A stretch of 46,551 nt of DNA, from the NCBI RefSeq assembly GCF_024198215.1, contig NZ_JAKCFA010000046.1, positions 1-46,551 of the forward strand, in the 5' to 3' direction. Positions 17,037-26,044 of the stretch are shown here, in pieces; positions within the stretch are counted from its first letter, which is position 1; every line of letters begins with the position of its first letter. The position numbers and the translations under genes are program-made. The notes beneath the pieces were generated by a model. It was not told the origin of the DNA and searched no databases. It saw only the letters and a program-made list of their open reading frames with translations. Source of the stretch: Myxococcus qinghaiensis. Lineage in GTDB: Bacteria; Myxococcota; Myxococcia; Myxococcales; Myxococcaceae.

Positions 17037-17960
17037 ATGCTTGCTCTGCTCTGCGCGTTCTCCCTCGTCGCCCTGACCCAGTCTCCGGTGGTGTCGGTGT
17101 CGTTCGACCTGCGCGCGCTTCCCGAGCAGGACTATCGGCGGTGGGACGCGGTGGAGCTGGAGCGAAAGGTGGCCCTGCGGCTGATTCAGGAGGGCTTCGC
17201 GGTCGTCTCTCCACAGAGTCCGGCCCAGCTTCGACTGCGCGCGAGCCGCACTCCTGAAGGGCTGTTGCTCGAGGCCGCCGGGCCGCGACAACGGGTGGAA
17301 CAGGGCGTCCGAGTGGGACGGGGTTCCATCGCGGAGCTCCATCTGGAAATCGCACAGAAGCTCTCCGAGATGACGCGGGCGGTGCAACCCGAGCCGGAGC
17401 CGCCTCTGCCCGAGCCGGAGTCGCCTCCGCCCGAGTTCGTGCTCCAGCCTCCCGTGGAGGTGGCTGCCGCCCCAGAGGGCCCCGAGCTGGACCTGGGCCT
17501 GGGGCTGGGGACGCTCTGGCACGGGCCTGGAGTCGATCCACAGCTCCTCCTCTCCGTCAGGCGCGGCCTGGGGGCATTCGGCCTGGAGGCGGAGGCGGGG
17601 CTCGGGGTGTCCCGCGATGCGGCGCTGACCGTGTTCGAGGCGCAAGGTGGCGCCTTCTTCAGTTATCGGCTCCCCATGGCGGAGCGCCTGCAACTCGAAC
17701 CGGGTGTGGGCGCGGGCGCCGTCCTCCACGCCTTCCGGCTCGAGGACGACTGGGCGTCGGGACGGACTGGTACTCAGGTCTCTCCCGCGGGTTGGGCCCG
17801 GATGAAGCTCCGGTGGCGGTTCACCGAGCGTCTCGCGGCGGAGTTGCGCGTGGCCCTGGGGCTGCTGCGGCCCGTGACGCATGTGCGCGAGGGCGAGACC
17901 CTGTGGTCGCGGGGAGGCGCGAGACTCGAAACCGGCGCCCAGCTTTCCTGGGGGCAGTAG
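17037..17960 (+). CDS. Predicted periplasmic/outer-membrane protein heading the ECF sigma operon
   Basis: 307 aa with an N-terminal signal (MLALLCAFSLVALT). Residues 20-120 are a small alpha/beta domain (VSVSFDLRALPEQDYRRW ... RKVALRLIQEGFAVV), residues 120-150 a Pro/Glu-rich linker (PEPEPPLPEPESPPPEF), and residues 155-307 a glycine-rich, strand-alternating region compatible with a small outer-membrane barrel. It has the same three-part layout as the 450-aa protein at 11323-12675 and, like it, adjoins a DUF1592/DUF1552 pair (here divergently). The next gene, an ECF sigma factor, starts 50 bp downstream. Start chosen by signal peptide; the ribosome-binding site is weak. Confidence 0.75.
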   Translation: MLALLCAFSLVALTQSPVVSVSFDLRALPEQDYRRWDAVELERKVALRLIQEGFAVVSPQSPAQLRLRASRTPEGLLLEAAGPRQRVEQGVRVGRGSIAELHLEIAQKLSEMTRAVQPEPEPPLPEPESPPPEFVLQPPVEVAAAPEGPELDLGLGLGTLWHGPGVDPQLLLSVRRGLGAFGLEAEAGLGVSRDAALTVFEAQGGAFFSYRLPMAERLQLEPGVGAGAVLHAFRLEDDWASGRTGTQVSPAGWARMKLRWRFTERLAAELRVALGLLRPVTHVREGETLWSRGGARLETGAQLSWGQ

Positions 17961-18009
17961 CCTCCGAGGAAAGTTTCTCCCGCTTCAATCGTAGGACCGC
18001 AGGTGATGG

Positions 18010-18570
18010 ATGTCGCGTGCTCCGAACTCAAAGGCCCCGCTCGCCCTGCCTGCCCGGCCTGTGTCATTCGACACGCTCTACGAGGAGCACGCCGAGGACG
18101 TCTACGTCTGGGCCATGCGGTATGCGGCCGGTCGTTCAGGCTGGGCCGAAGACGTCGCACATGACGTCTTCCTCAAGGCGTGGGAGCACCAGGCCTGGCT
18201 GCGCGAGGAGGATGTGAGGGGCTGGCTTTTTCGAGTCACGCAGAACGTGGCGTTCTCCGCCCTGCGGCGCGAGAAGACGTTCCGACAGCGCATCGCCGAC
18301 CTCTTGTTTCCGGTGCACTCCTCGGAGACGGAGGCCACTCCGGAGGCGGCCCTCTCTCGACGAGAGGCGGTGCGCAGCGCCACGGCGACGTTGGACCGCT
18401 TGCCGGGGCAGGAGCGGGTGGTGATGACATTGAAGCTCCTGGACGACCTGAGCCAGCGCGAGATTGCCCAGCTCCTCTCCCTGTCAGAGGGCTATGTGTC
18501 GAAGTTGATCAGCCGCGCCCAGGGCCGTCTGAGGGCGTGGGGATGGAAGGTGGATGATGGCTCCCCGTGA
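18010..18570 (+). CDS. ECF-type RNA polymerase sigma factor
   Basis: 186 aa with the two-domain ECF layout. Region 2 spans about 20-90 (LYEEHAEDVYVWAMRYA ... AEDVAHDVFLKAWEH, then WLFRVTQNVAFSALRR) and region 4 about 125-175 (LDRLPGQERVVMTLKLLDDLSQREIAQLLSLSEGYVSKLISRAQGRLR). It overlaps the FecR-like gene by 17 bp, the usual sigma/anti-sigma arrangement. It probably transcribes its own operon and possibly the divergent DUF1592/DUF1552 pair 2; that regulon is inferred from position only. Confidence 0.95.
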   Translation: MSRAPNSKAPLALPARPVSFDTLYEEHAEDVYVWAMRYAAGRSGWAEDVAHDVFLKAWEHQAWLREEDVRGWLFRVTQNVAFSALRREKTFRQRIADLLFPVHSSETEATPEAALSRREAVRSATATLDRLPGQERVVMTLKLLDDLSQREIAQLLSLSEGYVSKLISRAQGRLRAWGWKVDDGSP

Positions 18571-19606
18571 CCTCCGTACAGCGCTCCGGCGTGAAGACCC
18601 GCTCCGCCGAGAGCAAGGGATGCCACCCGCCGTCCGGGCCCGACTGTGGTCGCGGCTGCGGGACGCACGCGAGCCGAAGCCCGCCTGGCACAGACGTCCT
18701 GTGTTCTGGGGACTCGCCGCATCGGCGGCGGCGCTGGCCTTCATGGTGTTCTTCATGCGGGCTCCCCCCGCACGCGCGCTCGGGGGACTCGAGGTCGCGC
18801 AAGCCAGTGCGGACCTCATGGCGCGAGAAGACGCCGCGGGGGTGGTGATTCAAGGGGGCGAGGCCGCCCTGCTGGACGCGGCCCGAGGCATCACCGTCCG
18901 GAACCAGGGGCCGCTCGTCGTGCGTCGTGAACCCTCCGGCGTGCGACTGGTCCGCGGTCGCGCGGAGTTCTCGGTGAATCACCGCCAGCCAGGTGCGCCC
19001 CCTGCCGTCGTGCTCGTGTCGGGCGGCGCCATCGAGGTCATGGGGACGCGCTTCACGGTGGAGGAGAGGGGAGGGGAAGGCACGGTTACATTGCACGAGG
19101 GCGCCATTGCCTTTCGTGGGCTCAGGGGCGAGGTGGTTCCCGTGAAGGTGGGGCAGACGTGGGCGTGGCCGGTGGCCGAACCCACCGAGCCAGTCCTTCG
19201 CGAGCCAGTCCCTCGCGAGCCAGCGCCTCCCGAATCGGGACAGCCCCAGCCGCTGGCGACACCTGGCCCGAAGGGTGCTTCCACTCGCGTTCCCTCTCCG
19301 CGGGTTCATGCTCCGAGCGCGGAGGACGTCCTGCAGGAGCTGGAGGTCCTTCGCGGTCGGCATGAGTTCGAGCAAGCGGCGAGGTACCTCGAGGAGGCGA
19401 TGCGCAAGCAGCCGGTGGCGACGCGGGAGCGCCTCAGCTTCGAGCTGGGCTCGTTGCTGACGTACCAGCTCAAGGACGCGCGGCGCGCCTGCCCCCACTG
19501 GGCCCGGCATGAACAACAGTTCCAGCGCGGGCACTACGCGGAGGCGGTCCAGCGTGCCCGTGGGGCGCTGGCCTGCGAGGGCCGAGACCGCGAGGGCGCG
19601 CGATGA
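18554..19606 (+). CDS. FecR-domain transmembrane protein, probable anti-sigma factor
   Basis: 350 aa. The N-terminal 50 residues are cytoplasmic and basic, followed by one transmembrane helix (51-69, FWGLAASAAALAFMVFFM). The periplasmic part has a FecR domain (about 95-200: GITVRNQGPLVVRREPSGVRLVRGRAEFSV ... GTRFTVEERGGEGTVTLHEGAI), a Pro-rich spacer with three REPxP-type repeats (205-235), and a helical TPR-like tail (255-350). Starts inside the sigma gene end (GGAAGG upstream) and its own stop overlaps the next ATG. Expected to hold the sigma factor at the membrane and release it on a periplasmic signal. FecR-TPR fusion is inferred. Confidence 0.88.
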   Translation: MMAPRDLRTALRREDPLRREQGMPPAVRARLWSRLRDAREPKPAWHRRPVFWGLAASAAALAFMVFFMRAPPARALGGLEVAQASADLMAREDAAGVVIQGGEAALLDAARGITVRNQGPLVVRREPSGVRLVRGRAEFSVNHRQPGAPPAVVLVSGGAIEVMGTRFTVEERGGEGTVTLHEGAIAFRGLRGEVVPVKVGQTWAWPVAEPTEPVLREPVPREPAPPESGQPQPLATPGPKGASTRVPSPRVHAPSAEDVLQELEVLRGRHEFEQAARYLEEAMRKQPVATRERLSFELGSLLTYQLKDARRACPHWARHEQQFQRGHYAEAVQRARGALACEGRDREGAR

Positions 19607-20154
19607 AACGGGGGCGCTGGAACCTGCTGTGGCTGGCAGCGGCGCTGACCGCGTGCGAGCCCGCCATCATCGACCATTCACCGACCTCCAACCTGCTCGA
19701 TGCCGAGTCGGCTTCCCTGGAGACGGGGCCTGGCGCCTGGACTGCGTGGTACGGCGTCACCGCTTCGAGAGTGTCCACCGACGCGAGAGAAGGTGAAGCA
19801 GTCCTGCGCGTGGAGGTGACCGAGCCGTATGGCTGGGGCGTCCACCTCGACAACTGGCCGGGGTTCGCCGCATCCCCGGGGGCGCACCGCGCTTCTTTCT
19901 GGGCACGCGGGACGTCGGAGCGCTCCCTGGTCGCCGAGATGCGGGTCATCTGGCGTGACTCAGGCGGAAGGGAGCTGCGGGCGGAGACGCTCTCCAGCCC
20001 CGCGCTCTCCGGGCAGTGGGTGCGAACCGCTCGCGAGCTGACGGCTCCGGAGGGAACGCAACGGGTGTCCGTGGAAGTGACTGGCGCCGAAGGTGTCCCA
20101 GCCAATGTCATCGAGCTGGATGCCCTGGTCGTCCAGGCCTTGGGCGCACGTTGA
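19603..20154 (+). CDS. Small lipoprotein with carbohydrate-binding-module-like fold
   Basis: 183-aa predicted lipoprotein (signal ending ALTAC). The body resembles a CBM4/9 or galactose-binding-like beta-sandwich: WTAWYGVTASRVSTDAREGEAVLRVEV, YGWGVHLDNW, HRASFWARGTSERSLVAEMRVIWRDSGG, QWVRTARELTAPEGTQRVSVEVTG. It overlaps the FecR-like gene by ATGA, so it is the last gene of the barrel-sigma-FecR-lipoprotein operon. A role as signal receptor or accessory to the sigma switch is inferred from position. Confidence 0.8.
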   Translation: MKRGRWNLLWLAAALTACEPAIIDHSPTSNLLDAESASLETGPGAWTAWYGVTASRVSTDAREGEAVLRVEVTEPYGWGVHLDNWPGFAASPGAHRASFWARGTSERSLVAEMRVIWRDSGGRELRAETLSSPALSGQWVRTARELTAPEGTQRVSVEVTGAEGVPANVIELDALVVQALGAR

Positions 20155-20264
20155 CGCACGCCTCGTACTGCCCCCGGGTTCCCGAGGGGTTCAACGGCGT
20201 GGGCCCCACGCGCATCTTGCTCGTGGCGCCACCCAGCAACTCCAGTGTTCCCTTCACGGTCACT

Positions 20265-21206
20265 TCATCCGCAGTTCTTGCCGCAGACGCTCCCGACCTT
20301 TTCCACACAGAGGCTGTCCCAAGAAACGGAGCAGCAGAATGGATCGACCGCGCAGATCTCTGAAACGCAGTCAGCCTTCGCACTGTCACAGTGGTTCACG
20401 AGAGAGGCACCTGGCGTGCAGAGCGAATGCCCACAAGTGCCGTCCGATTCTGAGCACGTCAGGCTGCCGCAGACCGTTCGGACCTGTCCGACACAGCGGT
20501 TGTCCCATGAGGAGTTGCAGCAGTACGCGTCGGCCGCGCAGACCAACGAGACACACGGGTCGGGAGCCGGTGACAACGGAACTCCGGACGTGCACTTGTC
20601 GTGTATGGGGGCGCGCGCCCCGATGGAGAGGGACGTTCCGCTGCTCACGACCACCGCGGTCACCGCCGTGGGGGCCGAGGCGGAAGCAAGGCCAAAGAAG
20701 AAGCTCCTCTTTCCAGTCCCGGGACTTCCTCCAGCGCAAACCGGTGTGGCGAAGGTGAAGGTGATTTCATTGCCCACCTTGTTGGCGGAGGAGAGCCCGA
20801 TGGTGCCGCTCCCACCGGCAGTCACGACATAGACCTGATCGGTCGGCCCCGTGCCGTTGTACTGAAAGGAGGGCACAGGACCGAAGGAGACTCGCAGCGA
20901 CTGGACGCAAGGGATGTGGGTGATGCCGGTGGCATTGGTCAGGTCGACCACGTACTCGTAGCCGTAGTACCCCTGAGCCGGGGCACCGGTCGCTCCTGTG
21001 AACGTGCGCGTCTGCAAGCGCGCGGTCCCGGAGGCTCCTGGCAGGGGGATGGTGGCGCTCGAGTCGGTGACAAACACCGTGCAACTGGTGTCGAAGACAC
21101 AGTTGATCGCCGGTGCACCGACATTGACGACGCTGAGCGCTTCGGCTGCGGCAGGCTTCGACAGTGCGAGCAGCGTCAACGACAGAATCAATTGGATGCG
21201 AAACAT
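20265..21206 (-). CDS. Secreted Cys-rich protein with myxobacterial WDxxC repeats
   Basis: 313 aa with a type I signal peptide (MFRIQLILSLTLLALSKPAAA). The start at 21206 follows a GGGGG run. Residues 25-210 are a beta-rich domain of unknown family. The C-terminal 100 residues contain two copies of the Cys-rich motif 'CVSxxCAxDxxCCxxSWDxxCVxxVxxxC' common in secreted myxobacterial proteins, presumably disulphide-bonded. Convergent with the sigma operon. Likely extracellular or surface; no enzymatic motif is seen. Confidence 0.85.
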   Translation of the reverse strand: MFRIQLILSLTLLALSKPAAAEALSVVNVGAPAINCVFDTSCTVFVTDSSATIPLPGASGTARLQTRTFTGATGAPAQGYYGYEYVVDLTNATGITHIPCVQSLRVSFGPVPSFQYNGTGPTDQVYVVTAGGSGTIGLSSANKVGNEITFTFATPVCAGGSPGTGKRSFFFGLASASAPTAVTAVVVSSGTSLSIGARAPIHDKCTSGVPLSPAPDPCVSLVCAADAYCCNSSWDNRCVGQVRTVCGSLTCSESDGTCGHSLCTPGASLVNHCDSAKADCVSEICAVDPFCCSVSWDSLCVEKVGSVCGKNCG

Positions 21207-21842
21207 GTCATGACCCCCATGTGGATTCACTGTGTTCGACATCAGGCTGGAACTTGCTTCTTCCACGGCGCTGCCTCTGCCATCCCACCACCCGGCTCAC
21301 GCCTGCTCAGCAAGGCTAGACGGAGCGCGTACAAAGGAAAAGTCTCGGTGCTATGACAATCGTCATGAGAGGCAGACCCCTCTCGGTGGTGGAGTGACGC
21401 AAGAGTGATGAAATTACCCTCCGGGCGGCCGTTTCCGAACTTGCCGGACATGTTGGTGCTTCACGCCCACACGGTGCAGCCCCTGTTGAACACCCAGCCC
21501 CCTCGCCGCGCTCGTGGGCGTCAGTGGTTCTTCTCAGTCCCGCTACACCCGCCGCCGCCCTCAAAAGGACCCACCTCCGTCCTGTACTTGATGCGTTCTC
21601 ATACTTGATGCGTTGCATCGTCGTGACGGCCCCACAACGCCTCACAGTGCCGCCATACGTGGAACCCACGACAGGAGCTGACTGGCTATAGGTTGGTAAT
21701 GAATGATAATTGGGACGTCATTCGGTGGCGGGGGCGCTCCCGTCAATATCCAGCAGGCGCGGTTCGTCAGGGCGGGGCGCCTCTGGAGACGACGGTGGCG
21801 CGGTGGATTCGTATCTGTTCAAACCCAGCATGGAGGCTTGCC
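21207..21842. other. Gene-free intergenic region (636 bp)
   Basis: No convincing gene. It must contain the divergent promoters for the Cys-rich protein (minus) and the 441-aa lipoprotein (plus). Near 21590-21615 the sequence ACTTGATGCGTT occurs twice in direct orientation about 17 bp apart. Base composition is somewhat lower in GC around 21690-21715 (AATGAATGATAATTGG), as expected for a promoter. Confidence 0.5.
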
Positions 21843-23168
21843 ATGAATCTGAGACGTCTGTGCAGCATCTTCGTCGTGCCCGCGCTGCTTGCGACTGGCT
21901 GCGGAGCGCTGGAGGACTCGAAGGCCGTGGGCGATGGGACGCGGGAGGCCAACGCGGACCTCGCCACGTCGGCCGTCTTCTCGGGCACGGTGCGCGACTC
22001 GGCGGGCGCCGTGCAGGCGGGCGTCACGGTGGTCATCAACGGAATCTCCCGGACCACGGACACCACCGGCCGGTACTTCATGTCCGTCGTGGCGTCGGCC
22101 AACGGCTACGTCCTCACACTCCGGAGGAGCGGACTGGCCTCGGCGACCGAGTTCTATTCGGCGGGCAAGACGAACCTCAATCACACCCTGGAGACGGGCT
22201 TCGTGCAGACCGTCAGCCCGACGGTGGACAGCACGGTGACCGCGCCCAGCGGCGTGAAGGTGAGCCTGAAGGCGAACACGCTCGTCAACGCCAGCGGCGT
22301 GCCGGCCACGGGCCCGGTCAAAATCACCGTCGCGAGCTATGACCCGATGCGCATGCCGGGCGACTTCACGGCGGTGAACTCCAGCGGGCAGCAGGTCGCG
22401 CTCGAGTCCGTGGGCGCCGTCTTCGTGGGCGCCACGGATGCCAGCGGCGCGGCCCTCAACCTGGCGACGGGTGCCACCGCCACGGGCTTCATCCCCGTGC
22501 CCACGCAGGTGGGCAGCATGCCGGCGTGTGTCTACGACGGCACCTGCCGACTCGCGATGTGGAAGTTCAACGAGACGACGGGCAAGTGGGAGGAGAAGTC
22601 CGCCAGCATGCAGGTCGACCCAGAGAGAAAGGGCACCACCTTCATCATGCAGGGCACGAGCAGCATCTCCGGCGCCGTCCCCATCAGCGTGGGCGGGCTG
22701 GGCATGTGGAACGCGGACATCGAGAAGCGCGAACCCGCCTGCACCATCATCGAGCTCGTGGGTTTCCCGGAGACCTGCTTCGGCACGTCGGGCACCGTCC
22801 AGTTCAGCCTGAAGCTGCCCAACGCGGCGGGCACGCTCATGCCGCGCACCGACACGATGTCCCAGGCGTCGCCCTTCATCGTGCTCTACAACATCCGCGC
22901 GAACGCCTTGCAGGAGGTGGGAGTCACGTTCCCGGCCGGCGCTCCCACGAACTGCGCGAAGAACCTGGACATCTCCTCCACGCCCGCCGCCGCGGCCGGC
23001 TACCCGGTGTACGCCACGACGGGCGGAGTCACCCGGTTCAACTCGGGCGCTCCGTGGGGCGGCACCGGCTACCCGAAGGACCCGGGCGGCACCATGATCG
23101 ACTTCGAGGACGTGGCCCTGGGCACGCACCCCTGCAAGTCGCATGTGCAGTTCAAGACACAGCTGTAG
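21843..23168 (+). CDS. Lipoprotein with carboxypeptidase-regulatory-like N-terminal domain
   Basis: 441 aa, signal ending LATGC, start at 21843 after GGAGG. Residues about 40-120 resemble a carboxypeptidase regulatory-like beta-sandwich (FSGTVRDSAGAVQAGVTVVINGISRTTDTTGRYFMSV), followed by a longer beta-rich region (SPTVDSTVTAPSGVKVSLKANTLVN ... GPVKITVASYDP) seen in surface proteins with inverse-autotransporter-like or ZU5-like domains. The C-terminal third has paired cysteines but no known catalytic motif. Monocistronic with a strong terminator. Probably a surface-exposed structural or adhesion protein. Confidence 0.85.
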   Translation: MNLRRLCSIFVVPALLATGCGALEDSKAVGDGTREANADLATSAVFSGTVRDSAGAVQAGVTVVINGISRTTDTTGRYFMSVVASANGYVLTLRRSGLASATEFYSAGKTNLNHTLETGFVQTVSPTVDSTVTAPSGVKVSLKANTLVNASGVPATGPVKITVASYDPMRMPGDFTAVNSSGQQVALESVGAVFVGATDASGAALNLATGATATGFIPVPTQVGSMPACVYDGTCRLAMWKFNETTGKWEEKSASMQVDPERKGTTFIMQGTSSISGAVPISVGGLGMWNADIEKREPACTIIELVGFPETCFGTSGTVQFSLKLPNAAGTLMPRTDTMSQASPFIVLYNIRANALQEVGVTFPAGAPTNCAKNLDISSTPAAAAGYPVYATTGGVTRFNSGAPWGGTGYPKDPGGTMIDFEDVALGTHPCKSHVQFKTQL

Positions 23169-23175
23169 TCGCTTC

Positions 23176-23219
23176 CGAGCGGCCTGTCCCCTGAAGTCCC
23201 GAGCGGGACAGGCCGCTCG
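23176..23219 (+). terminator. Strong hairpin terminator
   Basis: CGAGCGGCCTGTCCC (23176-23190) and GGGACAGGCCGCTCG (23205-23219) form a perfect 15-bp stem with a 14-nt loop, 8 bp after the stop of the 441-aa lipoprotein gene. Confidence 0.88.
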
Positions 23220-23303
23220 TCGCTTGGCGTCGAAGCCTCCGACCGTTCGATTCGGAGGGAAATGACTCACAGGGAATGCGGTACCCGGACGAGGAGAAAT
23301 CCG

Positions 23304-24359
23304 ATGAACAGTGATTGTGGCTGGAGAAGTGTTCTTCTTGGCGCCTGCGCTGTCCTGAGCCTGTCCTGCGGTGAAGGCCCGCTGCCCGAGGGGGAACGGG
23401 CGGGTGCTGGCATCCCGGGAAATGGGGTCGGTACCGTGGCTGAGGTGGGTCAGGCGCTGACCGACGAGCTTGGCTCCGTGCTGGGCACACCGGCCGTCAC
23501 GAACAATACGTGTGCCGCGCTCGATGAGCACACTCCGGCTTGCACCACCCAGACCACGGCTCCGGACCGCTCCTATTACTGGACCGCGCCCTCCACTGGC
23601 ATGTTCACCTTCACCACGACGGGCTCCACCTTTGACACGGTGCTCCTGCTCCTCGATGCGTCCACCCAGGCGTCGCTGGGCTGCAACGACGATGCGAGCA
23701 GCGCGACGTTCCAGTCCTCGGTGACGGTGAACCTCGCCGCCGGCACACGGGTGAAGATTGTCGTCGATGGCTACAGCACCCGCTGCGGTGACTTCGCGCT
23801 CAACATCTCCGCGCCGACCTTCGCGAGCTGCGCGGCGGTGAAGGCCGCGATTCCCAGCGCTCCCGATGGGGAGTACGTCATCAACCCGACCGGCGCCCGG
23901 CCCATCTCCGCCTACTGCGACATGCGGTTGGGGGTCGAGCTCTGCACGGAAGACGTGGGCGTTCGCCGGGGACGGACGCGTGAGGGCTCGAACCTCGACT
24001 ACGTCATGATGAGCCTGCTTGCTCGCACGTCCGGGCTCTGCAGCGTGTGGGCCCTCCGCGGCGCCAGCGACAATCGTCCCATCGACTCCCTCGTCGCCGC
24101 TGGGAACCCGAGCATGGGGACCTGTCAGGCCCTGGGTTTCGTGAGTGATGGGACAATCACCTTTTGTGATTTCGGTAGCGAGCGGGGGACCTGCGGCTAC
24201 AACGTGAGCAGCGGCTATTATCGATATGGCAATGGCTGCATGGGTTGTTCCTTGAACGCCGGCTATTACACCTCGTACAAGCTCCAGGGCCCGATGCGGA
24301 TCGCCACGGTCATATCGAGCATGGATGGCAGCACCCGTTCGGTCTGCCGCACGCGCTGA
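23304..24359 (+). CDS. Lipoprotein with fibrinogen-like C-terminal segment
   Basis: 351 aa, start at 23304 after GAGGAG, signal ending LSLSC. Residues 65-170 form a beta-sandwich of the pre-peptidase C-terminal type (YYWTAPSTGMFTFTTTGSTFDTVLLLLD ... GTRVKIVVDGYS). From about 175, CAAVKAAIPSAPDGEYVINPTGARPISAYCDM resembles the start of fibrinogen-like lectin domains, and the rest is Cys- and Tyr-rich (GYNVSSGYYRYGNGCMGCS). Likely a surface glycan- or protein-binding lipoprotein. No catalytic motif. Confidence 0.82.
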   Translation: MNSDCGWRSVLLGACAVLSLSCGEGPLPEGERAGAGIPGNGVGTVAEVGQALTDELGSVLGTPAVTNNTCAALDEHTPACTTQTTAPDRSYYWTAPSTGMFTFTTTGSTFDTVLLLLDASTQASLGCNDDASSATFQSSVTVNLAAGTRVKIVVDGYSTRCGDFALNISAPTFASCAAVKAAIPSAPDGEYVINPTGARPISAYCDMRLGVELCTEDVGVRRGRTREGSNLDYVMMSLLARTSGLCSVWALRGASDNRPIDSLVAAGNPSMGTCQALGFVSDGTITFCDFGSERGTCGYNVSSGYYRYGNGCMGCSLNAGYYTSYKLQGPMRIATVISSMDGSTRSVCRTR

Positions 24360-24582
24360 CGATAGGGGGCGCTCCAGTCGCCTGGCAGACGGCTCAGCTC
24401 ACGGCAGGCCCATCCGAACGAAGAGCGTGCACGAGGCGGGGTCGACACCCGAGTCAGCCCGGCGAGGACTGCTGCAGTCGAAGCAAGCGGCCTGATGACG
24501 ACCCACCTGGTGTCTCAACAATCCGGTGCGGTACAGTGGCTTGAGCCGTCCCTGGCGCGGTAATCCCTGAACAGGTCCGCAG

Positions 24583-25188
24583 ATGAAGAACGAAGAGAGC
24601 ACGCAGAGCCGCCGCCAGCCGCGGCAGGAGCGCTCGCGCCAGACGGTGGAGGCCGTCCTCGATGCCGTCCCCAGAGTGCTCAAGCGGCACGGAGCCGGAG
24701 CGGTCACCACCAACCGCATCGCGGAGGTGGCGGGGGTCAGCATCGGCTCTCTGTACCAGTACTTCCCGGACAAGCAGTCCATCTTCAATGCCCTTCATGA
24801 GCGCCATGTGGAGGAGGTGAAGCACGGAATGGAACGTGCCGTGGCTCAATGCGCCGCGAATTCCATCGGCGAGTTCGCGGCCTGCCTGGTGGAAGGACTG
24901 GTGGATGCCCACAGCGTGGAGCCTGAGCTCCACGAGCTGATTTCCGCCGCGGTCCCGGCTTCCTCGCTCGGGTTCAAGGATGCCCTTCAGATGGCATTCG
25001 AGCGGGTGATTCCATCGCCCGAGGTCGGCACGTCCCGCCCGCAGGCGGGCGACCGGATGTTGTTCGTCCTGCCTCACCTGGTCGAGGTGCTGGTACACGC
25101 TGTGCCCCAGGCGCGCCCTCCCTTCACGGTGGATAGCGCCAAGGGCGAAGTCATCCGGACGGTCCTCCATTTCCTGGACCGGCCATGA
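24583..25188 (+). CDS. TetR/AcrR family transcriptional regulator
   Basis: 201 aa. Helix-turn-helix at about 18-62 (QTVEAVLDAVPRVLKRHGAGAVTTNRIAEVAGVSIGSLYQYFPDKQSIF), a close match to the family consensus, then a helical effector-binding domain. The start ATG at 24583 has a poor ribosome-binding site. Its stop is only 4 bp from the stop of the convergent NmrA-like gene. In many bacteria such regulators control adjacent NmrA/SDR genes, so control of the pair 26880-25193 is plausible but not shown by any visible operator. Confidence 0.92.
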   Translation: MKNEESTQSRRQPRQERSRQTVEAVLDAVPRVLKRHGAGAVTTNRIAEVAGVSIGSLYQYFPDKQSIFNALHERHVEEVKHGMERAVAQCAANSIGEFAACLVEGLVDAHSVEPELHELISAAVPASSLGFKDALQMAFERVIPSPEVGTSRPQAGDRMLFVLPHLVEVLVHAVPQARPPFTVDSAKGEVIRTVLHFLDRP

Positions 25189-25192
25189 CCCC

Positions 25193-26044
25193 TCACTGAA
25201 AGGCTTCGGCGTTCTGATGGAGCCAGCGGTCGAAGGCGAGGGGCTTGCGGCCGAGGATCCGCTCAACGCCATCAGAGACAGTCGTCAGTCTGCCGTCTCG
25301 GATGGCACGCCAGATGTCCACAAGAGCATCCGCATACCGCCGGCCGCCCCCGTAGGCGAGTGCGGCCTCGTGGGCTTCTTCGTCTGAGAGCTCCTCGTAG
25401 CGGACCTCCTTCCCAATGACCGCGCCAATCGTGGCCGCCATGGCTGCGTAGCTCAGCGCCTCGGGTCCGGTGACCACCAGTGACTCTCCCAGGTGCTCGC
25501 CCGTCGTGAGTGCGTGGGTGATGACGTCGGCGAGGTCGTCGGGATGAATGAATGCAATCCTCCCTTGCCCGGTAGAGGAACGGAGGACCCTCTCCGTGGC
25601 AATCGACTGAGCCCAGCCGAGCACGTTCGACATGAAGGCGGCTGACTGGATGAACGTGTACGGCATTCCGCTTTGCCGGACCGCGTCCTCGCCGCGCGCG
25701 TGCCAGGGGCCGGTCCCCACCCCGGTCCGGACGTCCAGCGTCGAGAGCTTCACCAGGTGCTTGGCACCCGCATCCACGGCGACCTGAACGACGACTCGGT
25801 CCCGAGCGGCGAGGCGTGGCCCGCTGTTGAGGAGAAACACGCCGTCGCTGCCGGCGAGGGCCTTGCGTAGAGCGGGGCCTGGCTTGGCCAGGTCGCCGAC
25901 GTGCATGTCAACCTCGTCGCCGAACAGCGCCCGTGCTCGGGCTGCATCCCGGACAAAGACGCGGGGACGATGCCCACCTCTGATGAGGCGATGGGTGACG
26001 AGTGAGCCGATATGACCTGTCGCGCCAGTGACCAGGAATGTCAT
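25193..26044 (-). CDS. NmrA-like / atypical SDR NAD(P)-binding protein
   Basis: 283 aa with the N-terminal Rossmann motif TGATGHIG (6-13), then HRPRVFVRD for cofactor discrimination, GVFLLNSGP, and the family stretch AGAKHLVKLSTLDV. The C-terminal part (YEELSDEEAHEAALAYGG ... GRKPLAFDRWL) matches azoreductase-like (QOR2/YtfG) NmrA proteins, which reduce quinones or act as redox sensors. Its ATG overlaps the TGA of the upstream SGNH hydrolase gene, so the two are co-translated. Substrate unknown. Confidence 0.9.
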   Translation of the reverse strand: MTFLVTGATGHIGSLVTHRLIRGGHRPRVFVRDAARARALFGDEVDMHVGDLAKPGPALRKALAGSDGVFLLNSGPRLAARDRVVVQVAVDAGAKHLVKLSTLDVRTGVGTGPWHARGEDAVRQSGMPYTFIQSAAFMSNVLGWAQSIATERVLRSSTGQGRIAFIHPDDLADVITHALTTGEHLGESLVVTGPEALSYAAMAATIGAVIGKEVRYEELSDEEAHEAALAYGGGRRYADALVDIWRAIRDGRLTTVSDGVERILGRKPLAFDRWLHQNAEAFQ

